From assembly GCA_001584585.1 (NCBI GenBank), contig LSYV01000003.1, positions 4,129,150-4,193,149 on the forward strand: a stretch of DNA of 64,000 nt, given 5' to 3'. Source of the stretch: Gonium pectorale. Lineage: Eukaryota; Chlorophyta; Chlorophyceae; Chlamydomonadales; Volvocaceae. How positions within the stretch are numbered: the first letter of the stretch is position 1; the number at the start of each line of letters is the position of its first letter. Shown one piece after another: positions 12,759-23,794 of this stretch. The notes under the pieces were generated by a model. It was not told the DNA's origin and did not search any database. It saw nothing but the letters and a program-made list of their open reading frames with translations. The position numbers and the translations under genes were made by a program.

Positions 12759-15098
12759 CTGTGCGGCGCAGACGAGACACGCCCGCGGCGGCAATCTAAC
12801 AAACCGGTTTTGAGTTCTAAGGCACCCGCAGTTCGGGTTGGTTGTCCGGGTGCCAACCTCGTTAGTGTCCGTGTAAGCGCGCTGCTGGGTGTAACAGGGG
12901 CACGTGGTCATCGGCGGATCCGAGGGAGGAGTATGGGGAAGATGTTCCGCAAGGCCCGAAGACGGGCAACACGGCATGACACGCGTGACAACTGTAGGGG
13001 GGTGCCGGGTCCGCTTCACAGCCGCTTGCCACCCGGCCACAGCTTCCGCTGCCCCGCGGCTCGCCCGCCTCACCCGCGAGGTTGGCGACCAGGCCCTTAC
13101 GCATGGGGCGTAGCCTGCATGGGGTGGCCGTGCATGTGAGCGGCGCGGCACACAGCCAACACGCAATGGCCCCCGCAGATACCCCCTAGCGCACCTGTGA
13201 CCGCAATCAAGGGCGGCCAGCTGACCGTGCAAGCAATCTGAGATACCGACGCCCTGGAAATCCAGTACCTATCGACGACAAGGGGAGGGTTCGAGAAAGA
13301 ACGGCCGGGTGGCTTTCGGCATGGTTTCCTGCTGCGCCGCGCTAGTGATGGATGCAGCTAGCTCGCCGTCGCCCACCTCAACGGCGACTCGTCGGGAAAG
13401 AATGTCTGCATTTTCTCGCCCCTGCCCCGCCAAACACCAGCAAGGCAGTGATCACGCGGACAGGGAAGCCAGGCCCATACTGACAGGCCTGATCAATGCG
13501 CAGCTGGCACACGAGTGAAGGAAGGAGCGTGCGAACAGGCGACTACGGCGGACGTTTGCGGTTAGCACACCTAATAGCGTGCGTCTTCATTACCACCCGG
13601 TATCCAACGGAATCAATAAGTTTAGGCTTCCATGACGAAGCGCATAGGCACCGGACCCGAGCAAACGGCCGCACGCGTGGCAAAGGCCCTCGCCAGCTGC
13701 GCAGCACAGGCAGAGCTCTACGGCTCCTGTGTAAAGAAACTAGTTCCTGAGGTTGGTGTTTTGGGCCTGAGCTTGTGGGAAAGGTCGGGAGTGCGCACCG
13801 ACCCATTCTATCTCTCAGGTCGACAAGGGCGTGTGTGCCCGGGAATTCCACGAGCTCAAGAATTGCTTCACACGCGCGGTGAGCGGCACGGGAGGGCTGC
13901 CAGGACCCAGGGGACACCCTCCTTGGCGCCCCTGACGCGTGAGGCCCCCCCCCCCGGCTGCACAGTTCCTGCCCAGCTGCCCACCCTTGCATTGTGCGTC
14001 CCCCTCAAGCCCCTGATAGATAGAAGTCAACATCCGCATCTCTCGCGTTGTATGCCCCTTCCCGAGCCCAACAACAGGACCCGCTTGCCTGTGGTGCACG
14101 TGCCCGAATGAGCTGCCTTCGTGCCTTCCGGTGCAGATGCGCGCAAGCAGCGGGCGTACTTGAGGAGGTTGGAGAGTGTGCTTCTTCGAATGTTGCGGCT
14201 TGAGGCTTGCGGAGCGGCTACGTTCCCGTACGAGACTCGGTACGAGACTCGGACAGCGAGGTCGGTTGGGACGCTGTGTTGACCCGGGCATGCGCGGTGA
14301 GGCAGCTTTGAGCCACACGCTGCCTCACCCCAAGCCATGACGAGCCATGAACCCACGAACCAGCACCCGCACACCGTATATGTACCCGACCGTGGCCCGC
14401 GCACGAAAACAGGGTGTGCCAGGGTACCAGGGTACATGCCTGCACCGCTGTACAGCAGGCATCTATCGCAGTCAGTGCGCCACAGCCGCCAATGCTGGCA
14501 TCATCCCGTCCTCTGCGCTGTTAGTTCGACAACACGCACTCCGTGCGACCCAACAGCCCCTTCCGGCCAGCCCCTACCGCGTCCCCTCAAGGAGTGAAGG
14601 AGTTGCGCAGCCCTGCCACTTGTCCGACCTCACGGCTTTCCAACAGCGGGGTTCACGGGAGCTCACGGCTGTTTTGCCATGAAAAGAACGACTCCTCTAT
14701 GCGACCTTGTTTAGTTCTGGTTGGGTATGCTCAACAAACTCCGGCGTTGGGACGGCATGCGTGCGCGCACCCGGCGAGCCGCCCCCCCCATCCATGCACC
14801 CACCCACCCAGCCACACACCCACCCACACAGCAGGCCGAACCCCTCTGCCACGCGGCACCCCCGTGCGCGCCTCGCGCAGTGAAATGTGGGGTCACGGCA
14901 CATTCCCCACACGGGTCCCCGAAACTAGAGATGGGTGCTCTGATCACGATAGATGCGCAACCGCCATTCTCCGCCCCCGCGCCGCCGTCCGCACCACCGC
15001 AGCCGCAGTCACAGAACATGTTCCCAATCACGTGCTCAAGCTTCAGGGCTTCCTCAGTAACATGCACAGTCTCACGGACCACGCTGCCTTGCCTCCTA
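12759..15098. other. Interval upstream of WD40/MYND exons and downstream of the TALE gene
   Basis: The unresolved first exon and promoter of the WD40/MYND gene should lie in about 12760-13350. The rest should contain the 3' UTR of the TALE gene, which stops at 15099. I see only a 12-bp tandem repeat (TACGAGACTCGG twice, 14229-14252) and a CCCA/CACA-rich tract at 14800-14830. No other gene is supported. Confidence 0.55.
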
Positions 15099-18000
15099 TC
15101 AGTACCCCTCCATGCTGACAGACTCCCCGCTCCCGCCTCCGCCCCCGCCGCCGCCAGCTCCTGCGCCTCCGCCTCCGCCGCCTCCCCGCCGCCGGCTGGA
15201 GCCGCCGCCGCCCTTGCTCCCGCCGCCACCGCCCGCCGTCGCCTTGGCCGCCGCCATGAGCTCCTCCGCCGCCGCCTGCGCCGCCTGCTCCAGGCAGGTC
15301 AGTGCCGTGGCATCGGCGGCCACCAGCGCCAGCTGTGCGGTGGGCGAGTTGCGGGCGGCGTTCATCTTGCCCAGGAGCTCGGTGTCGCCTCGGGCCTGGG
15401 CGGGTGGCGAATGGCGGGATACGGAGGGCGAGGGACGGTTCGTTGAGGCGGGAAAAAAGGCGGAGGGGCGCTGTCGATGCGTTCGTGACGACACGGGGGG
15501 AGGCGGCGGTCGATGGCGTAGTACGCCTGACGCAAACAGCGGGCACGCACCTGGGGAAGGCAATGGGTCCGGCAATAGGTTCGGACACGGCGCCGCGCAT
15601 TGCAACCGTGCGGCAGGGGGTGCGTGCGAGTGCAAGCGCAAGGGGGGGGGGCAACCGCAAAAGTCGTATCGCCGGCGGGGCGAAGGTTGAGGGGGCCAGT
15701 GTAGCGTGCGCTAAGCGCAGGCGGCCGGGCGGCTCGGGGCAACGGGTGCCACGTGCTCACGTCCTGGTAATTGATGCTGGACCAGCAATCTGAGTCCTGA
15801 GATGCTGGCTTGCCTGGGAGTGAGTTGGCCCTCGGACTATCTAGTGAAAATCTACCCGTGGCCGCACGGGCTTTGACGGGTACCTGAAGCTGAGGGGTTT
15901 AGGGTTTTGCGTGGTACGGAATGCATGGTTGGGTGACGTGAGTACCACGCAGCCTCGGCATGCAGGCAGCGTGTTTGTGGCATGTGACCGCACCGCGATA
16001 CCGGTATGCGCGCCGTCGCGGCGGTGCTAGTTTGGTGTTTGCTGCTGTGGCGGGGGGGGGGAGGTGTGGCGGGGGGGGGGAGGGGGGAGGGCGTGGCGGG
16101 GGGGGAGGGCGTGGCGGGGGGGGGAAGGGCTGGCGGGGGGGGAAGGGCGTGCGGGGGTGGGAAGGGCTGGCGGGCGTGTCTGGGTGTNNNNNNNNNNNNN
16201 NNNNNNNNNNNNNNNNNNNNNNNNNNNNNNNNNNNNNNNNNNNNNNNNNNNNNNNNNNNNNNNNNNNNNNNNNNNNNNNNNNNNNNNNNNNNNNNNNNNN
16301 NNNNNNNNNNNNNNNNNNNNNNNNNNNNNNNNNNNNNNNNNNNNNNNNNNNNNNNNNNNNNNNNNNNNNNNNNNNNNNNNNNNNNNNNNNNNNNNNNNNN
16401 NNNNNNNNNNNNNNNNNNNNNNNNNNNNNNNNNNNNNNNNNNNNNNNNNNNNNNNNNNNNNNNNNNNNNNNNNNNNNNNNNNNNNNNNNNNNNNNNNNNN
16501 NNNNNNNNNNNNNNNNNNNNNNNNNNNNNNNNNNNNNNNNNNNNNNNNNNNNNNNNNNNNNNNNNNNNNNNNNNNNNNNNNNNNNNNNNNNNNNNNNNNN
16601 NNNNNNNNNNNNNNNNNNNNNNNNNNNNNNNNNNNNNNNNNNNNNNNNNNNNNNNNNNNNNNNNNNNNNNNNNNNNNNNNNNNNNNNNNNNNNNNNNNNN
16701 NNNNNNNNNNNNNNNNNNNNNNNNNNNNNNNNNNNNNNNNNNNNNNNNNNNNNNNNNNNNNNNNNNNNNNNNNNNNNNNNNNNNNNNNNNNNNNNNNNNN
16801 NNNNNNNNNNNNNNNNNNNNNNNNNNNNNNNNNNNNNNNNNNNNNNNNNNNNNNNNNNNNNNNNNNNNNNNNNNNNNNNNNNNNNNNNNNNNNNNNNNNN
16901 NNNNNNNNNNNNNNNNNNNNNNNNNNNNNNNNNNNNNNNNNNNNNNNNNNNNNNNNNNNNNNNNNNNNNNNNNNNNNNNNNNNNNNNNNNNNNNNNNNNN
17001 NNNNNNNNNNNNNNNNNNNNNNNNNNNNNNNNNNNNNNNNNNNNNNNNNNNNNNNNNNNNNNNNNNNNNNNNNNNNNNNNNNNNNNNNNNNNNNNNNNNN
17101 NNNNNNNNNNNNNNNNNNNNNNNTGCGGGGTGGGAAGGGCTGCGGGCGTGTCTGGTGTGTCGCGGGCGCGGCCTTCCAGGGCGGGGCAGCCGAGTGCCGT
17201 GGGGGGTGGAGCGCACGGAGCTACAGGTGGTCGCTGTGGCATACGGGCGGGAGGGAACGGCGGCCGATGTGGCGGGGGCATGGACGCAAAGGATCGGCGG
17301 GGCCCTTTGGTGGCTGCGGTGGTTGCCGGCCCCGCCACACGGCGAGCCACGGCCCCGTGCGCCCCACGAGTCTGGCATCCCGCGCCCCACACCGCACCAC
17401 CCCACCCCACACCACCACATCACACCACACCGCACCCAGCCACGCACCTGCGCCTCCTGCGCCATGCGCGGCTGGTTGCTGTTGAAGACCGAGGTGATGA
17501 GCGGCTTCCAGATGCGCACCCGCGCGTTGATGAACCAGTTGTTCAGCTGGCGGGGCCGGGGCCGGCGGCGGACGGGGGGGGGCAGTGGAAGGGAGGGTAT
17601 ACGAGTTGGATTGGACAGACGGCTGGGCCGCACACGCGGTGTCCCGAGCCCCCAATAAGAATTGTTCATCACGCGCTGCGCTTTCGTGGTGTCGTGTGTT
17701 TTCACCCCATGAATGCTGGGCTGTGGAGGGGGCGGTGTGCGGGGCCGCGAGCAGCGTGTCGGACGCGTGGGGCGTTGGGGTCGTGGACGCGCTGGGCGGG
17801 CGAGGAGGGTGGGTCAGGCGGCAGGCGGCGCTAGGACTCACGGAGCCGTGCTCCGTGCGGCGGTGGCCGGTGGGGGGTGGGTAGCTGCAACCGGAAACGG
17901 TGCGGTCGCACGTGCCGCACGGGGCAGCGGGTGTGGCGCAGGGCGGCGCAGTTGGTTGGGCCGCCCCCGCCCCCGCCCCTGCCTTGTAGGCGTTGCACCC

Positions 18001-19515
18001 CAGCCACTGCCCAGCCACTGCCCAGCCACTGCCCAGCCACCTGCAGGAGGTCCAGCCCGGTCGAGTTGCACAGCACCTCCTTTTCGTCCTCGCTCGGGTA
18101 GGGGTGCACGATGTGGTTGTACACCCACAGCTTGAGGGACTGTACGACAGGCGGGAGAGGCGAGGGGAGGGGGAAGGTGACGGAAGGCATCACGGGTTGT
18201 GCGTTCTTGCTTGGGAGGGCCGGGGGAATGGGGAAGGTCCGGGGCCTTAGTGACAGTGAGGGTTGCGTGCGCGGCGGGGGCAGGAGGGGCCACAGGTTGA
18301 ACAAAATGAGAGAAATCTGCGGAGAAAGGAGGAGCCCAGCAGCAGGAGTTCAGGGAGGGGCAGCATCACTCTCACGGACGCCACCGCAGACCGTGCAGCG
18401 CTTCTTGAGCCCCCCCAAGCACTCTGCGACAACGCAATACCATAGCTGGAAACCTGGTACCGAAGGCTTACGTTGACTGCAGTCTTGGGCAGGTTCTCCC
18501 GCCCCTTCTTGCTGCCGGGGCCATTGTTGGCGCCGCCGCCGCCACCGCCGCCACCGCCGCCACCCGAGGCCTTGAAGCCCAGACCCCGGCCATTGATCAT
18601 GCGGGAGGGCGCCGCCACGGAGGTGCCGTACGCCAGAGCGCCCGCCGCCACGCGGCCCTGCAGGGACGTCCAGTTGCTGCTGCTGCCGCCGCCGGCACCG
18701 CTGCCAAAGGTCGACACCGTACTGAACGTGTCGTGCATGCCGGGGTACGACACCCGACCCTGCTGCGGCGGCGGCGCCAGGTCAGCCGCACCGACGGACA
18801 TGGCATCGTATTGTCTGCCGTACATGTCGACTGCTGGGCCGCTCTGTGGGGGCGCCTGATGGGCCTGTCGTATGGCGGCAGCCAGCGGATCGTACTCGTT
18901 GTACGGCTGACTCGGCCAGTTGCCGTACTGCTGCTGCTGTTGATGGGGTTGCTGCTGCTGCTGCCCCTGACGGGTCTGCTGTTGTTGCTGTTGCTGAGCG
19001 CCGATGTACGCTGTGCCGTACAGATCTACTCCCGCGTCTGCACGCGGCGCCGTCGGCGGCGCCGCCAGGTACGCCGTGTGCCGCTGCCGCCCGTCTCCCG
19101 CCGCCGCCGCCGCCGCCGAGCTCTGTGGCACCTGAACGGGCATGCTGCCAACTGAACCCGCCCGGTGGAGCGGGCTGCTCGAGTCGCTCAGTCCAAACGC
19201 CCAGCCCTGAGCCGCCGCTGCCGCAGCTGCTGCAGCCGCCGCCGCTGCCGCTGCCGCAGCTCCCGGGTCGCCTCGGCCGGCTTGCGGGTGCGCCGCCCCC
19301 TGGTATGGGTACTGGCCGCCGGCGGCGCCATCCGGGCCACCGCCACCGAACGAACCGCCCTCGGTCAGCAGCCTCTGCAGGTGCCCCACCGAGTGGGGCC
19401 CAGGCCCTGCCGGGTGCGACACGGACGACGCCTCGTAACGCTCACGCTTCATGGCCACCGCGTCCTGGTGCTGCAGATGCGGCGGCTCCTGCCTGGGGTG
19501 CTCCTGCTCCTGCTC

Positions 19516-19546
<31 letters not shown>

Positions 19547-22500
19547 TGTTGTTGCTGTATCAGCAGCAGCTGGGGGTGCGACGGGTGCTGGGAGTAGGGG
19601 TGCGGCCGCTGCTGCTGCCGCTGCTGCCGCTGCGGCGGGGGCTGGGGCGGGTGGTGGTACCGCGGCGGCTGTTCGTAGCCGGTCCCAGGCCCGCCGGCGC
19701 CCAGCCGTTCACCGCCGGCGCCAGGCGGTGAGCGCAGCGGCTGCTGCGGAGCCTGCTGTTGGTGGGAGTACTGATGGCCCTGGACCGGCTGCTGCCGGTG
19801 TTGGTGTTGGTGGTGTTGGTGGTGGGAATGCGTCGGCTGCCAGGAGGTAGGAGCGTCTCTGCCGCCGCCCATGCCTGCGGTGGCCGCTGCCGCAGCCAAG
19901 TGCGCCGCCATGCCCCCGGGCTGTGGTTGCTGCGCCGACTGCGGGTGTGGTGGCTGCGGCGGCTGCGGCTGCGGAGGAGGATTGGTGTGCGGCAGTCCGT
20001 GGGGCCCGAACGGCGGCGTCTGCACGGGCGTGCCGTACCAGTACGGATCCTGCCCTCCGGCGGCGCCACCACAGGCGCCGCCCGGAGCGCCTTCCGTACT
20101 TGGTTGAAAGTACGACGGTCCTACTGAGCCCGCCGGCTCTGACGCCGGCGGGGCCAAGTGCAGCGGCAGGGGCGGCGGCAGCGCCTGGGGTGGCGTCTGC
20201 TGACGCATGGTGCTGCCGACGTCGCTCTCCGCTCTCGGCCGTGCAGCGGCTGCGCCGGCGGCGGCGACATTGGCCTCGACATCGGCCTCGGCATCAGCGT
20301 CGGGGTTGCGCACGAGCTCGTCACTGCCGCCGCCACTCCCGCCGCCGCTACCACCTCCGCCGCCGCCGACGGCTGCGGGATCCGCCGTGATGTACTGCAG
20401 CTCCTCCAGGAGTGCCGACGCAGCGCCGGGGTCAATGTTGGTCCGCATCAGCGTCTGGAGCGCCTCCAGCGTCGCCAGCGCCGACGACGCGGCGTAGTCA
20501 GCAGCGGCAGCGGCGGCGCCGCCCGCCGGCGGCAGCAGCGGGAGCGCCGTTACAGCGGCGCCATGGCCACCTCTCCCGGTGGCGGCGGTGGCCTCGGTGG
20601 CATACTGCTCGGCGGCTGCACTCGTGGGCAGCGACGATAAGCCGTTCGCAACGGGGCGAGCGCCGGCGTCGGCCGTGGCTACTGTGAGGGCGCCAGACGA
20701 GCCGGGTCCCGCATTCCGGTCACCAATGGCTCCAGCCGCCGCCAGCTCCAAGACGCTTGCAGGGCCAGCGCCGGCGCGCTTGGGTACGGTGCCCGGGTGG
20801 ACGTCTTGCGGGCTGGTCGCCGCTGCCGGCGGCGGCGCTGGCTGTGGCGGCGCCGGCGCCGGCGTCGCCAACGGCTGTAGCGGCACAAACTGATCGCTTA
20901 GTCCGAGCAGGGATGGCGGCGGCGGCGTGCCCCGCACCCAGTCAGCCACGAGGGAGTCCAGCTGCGGCGTCCTGATCCACTCCGCCGCCTCCGCACCGGC
21001 GCCGCTCGTGGCGCCGCCGCCGCTGCCGCTGCCGCCGCCGCCGTCGCTGGCTGTGTTGTTGCTGGCGGCCTGGGCGGCGAACTCGTCCGCGACTGCCCAG
21101 TTGGCGAAGATGTCGGGGCTGTCCAGGCGCGGCTGCAGCAGCGGCGACAGCCGGCGGGCGACCTCTTGTACAGCCGCTGCCGCTGCAGCCGCCACAGCCT
21201 GCTGGCCGGGGTCCTGCCCCTGCGCCTCGCCCGGCGTTCGGCGGCCGTCAGTGCCGCCGCCGCCGGCGAGGCGGATGAGCAGCTCGGGGCTCGGAGAGAC
21301 AGGGGTCGCGTGTCGCACCACACCAGCCGCCGCGGCGGCGGCACCGGCAGCGCCGCCGCCACCGCCGCCACCGCCGCCACCTGCGACGTCCTCCGGCTGT
21401 TGGTAGAACATCATCTCGACGATCCGGCCCAGGCTGCCGCCGCTGGCCGTTGTGCTGGCGTGGTGGTCGGTGTCCAGGAGCTCGAGTCCGGGAGTGGCGG
21501 CGGCGGCGCCGCCGCCGCCAGCAGCAGCCGTGTGGGTTGCGGCGGCGGTGGTCTGCAGCGTGTGTGCGGGAGGAGGGCCGGGGGGGGGGCGGCAAGGGCT
21601 GCACTTGAACATGCAAAGGGCGCAGGCGGTGAGTCATCATGGCCGAGGACTTCGGCGGTCCATGATCCGCGGGTATATCCGGATACGCATGTCGGCGCAT
21701 AGATCTTGCCGCTGTTAAGGTACACGCCATTTTGTACACCGCCAAGCAAGAGAGGTGGGACCCTGGCACCTTCCCACAAAGTATACCATAGCCGCAACAC
21801 GCAGGGAGGCGGAGGCGGAGGCACCCAAGAGCCGAGGGGGGCGGAGGCACCCAAGAGCCGGGGCTGCCTTGCCGCGCCGGTGCAGTGACCGTCAGCCGCC
21901 CTCTCTCTCCCTCCCTCACCTTGTCACCAACCCCGCCCTCCATGCTGCTGCTCGCCGTCAGGCTGCCCTGCGGGGGGCGGTGGGGCGGCCGCCGCCCCGC
22001 CCCGCCCGGCGCGCCCCGCTCCTGCGCTACGGCCGCAGCGCCGCCTGCGCCGCCGCCATCACCAAGCTCCGGTGCCACAGCTACTGCACCATCACCGCCA
22101 CCGCCGGCGGCGCGCTGTAGCGGGGCAAAGGAGATCTGGTGCGCGCCCAGGCCTGCGCAACCTGCCGCCGCTTCGTCGGCGGCGGGTTGGTGCGGTAGAG
22201 GCGTGAAGGCGACGGCCGTTGGGCCCACCGCTGCCGCGGGATGTGGCCCGTGTGGGTGCGCCCCCACGGCGACGGCGGCAACGCCGGCGGCGCAAGTGGC
22301 GCCGCCGTGAGGAGGGTAGCCCCGCGCCACAAAAGGCGGCTGTGCGCGCTCAAACATGGGTGCCCCGCAGTTATATGGCGGCGGCCCGGAGGGGCCCTGT
22401 CCAGGAGGCTGCTGGGTTTCGCGATGTAGCGGCGGCGGCGCAGCTGCAGCGGCACACGGCTCACGGTGGGGCTGTTGGTGCTGTTGGTGCTGGTGTTGCG

Positions 22501-23763
22501 GATGTGGTTGTTGCCAGCCGCCGGCCGCTCCCGCTCCGCCCGGAGCTGCTCCATAAGCGTGGTGCGGGCCGTACTGATGCCCGTGATGGTGCTGTAGTTG
22601 GGGTTGGTTATGGCCACCGAAGTACGGCTGCTGCTGCTGCTGCAGAGGGTGCTGCTGCTGCTGAGGGTGCGGGTGATGAGTGCGGTGCTGCTGCTGCGGC
22701 TGCTGCTGCTGCGGCTGCTGCTGATGCGGGTGTTGCTGCGGGTGCTGCGGGCGGGGTGCATGTGCGGCCGCGAAGGGCCCAGCCTGCTGCCCGGGGTAGT
22801 GGCCGCCGCCGCCGCCCTGCGGATGCTGCCTGCCGGTGCCCGCTTGGAGCGGCGCCCCCGGGCCCGGGCCCCCGCGACCCTCCAACGAGGTGCGCGTGGC
22901 AGTAGGCGTCAGCGGCGGGGACGCCCACGGGTCGCTTCCTCCCATAGCAAATGGCGGCGTATGGCTGGATCCCGGTCCGGGCCCGGAGCCGCCGTACGGC
23001 TGCGGCTGCGTACGGAGCTGCATATTGCGGTGCTGCCAGGAGGCGGCCTGCTGGTGTTGATGGTGATGGTACGGCGACTCCAGCAGCTGCGGCTGCGGAT
23101 GCTGATGGTACGGCTGCTGCTGCTGCTGCGAGTGGTGTGGCGACCGGGTCTCAGGCGGGTGGGCGAAGTGACCCATGGGCCGGTGAATGTGCTGGTGATG
23201 TTGCAGTTGCTGCGGCGGCGGCGGCGGCGGCGCGGGGCGGAATCGCTGAATGAGCGCTGCGTCCGACTGCGTCTTGCGGAGGGTGGCGCTCATGGGGCTC
23301 TCGGGCGTCAGCGTCCTGTGGCGGGCGGGATGGGGGAAGTGCCTTGGCGGGTCCGGTTTGGGGAAGAGTCGGGTGCTGGCAGTGTGCGGTGAGGCGCTGG
23401 ACGAGGGAGAACATGGAGGGCTTTGGACAACACTAAAGGCCTGAGTGGGTCGTTGACACAGTTGGGCCTGCCAACGAAAGTCCGCAGCTTCAAGAGCCCC
23501 CCCTCTCGCACCTGTGCACCACAACACGTGCCACTTGCGGCCACGGGCCCGCCGGCATCGACCCCGGCGGCGCGCCCAACGTCATGCCGTACATTGCCGC
23601 CGCCGCCGCCGACCCGCCGCTGCCGCTGGCACCGGCGGCGGCGGGCGCCGGGTGAAGCCCGCCTGAGGTGCCGCCGGCTGGCGGCGCCGCTGCCGCCATC
23701 GGACTGGCGGCGGCGGCGACGACCCATGGATCGGCTCCGCCGCCACCATTGCCACCGCCACCA

Positions 23764-23794
<31 letters not shown>

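Noticed and set aside
12759..13232. Open frame continuing upstream of WD40 exon 12758 to an ATG at 13232
   Set aside because: It is in frame but reads as Arg/Pro/Cys-rich noise, and a good acceptor (GCCGCACAG) marks the exon start at 12758.
15890..15905. Telomere-like GGTTTAGGGTTTTG
   Set aside because: Only about one and a half units; no array, so not evidence of a telomere or interstitial telomeric repeat.
15852..17834. Long open frames on both strands across 15852-17834
   Set aside because: They are long only because they translate through 936 N. Only the homeodomain exon 17546-17448 and the exon ending at 15884 are kept.
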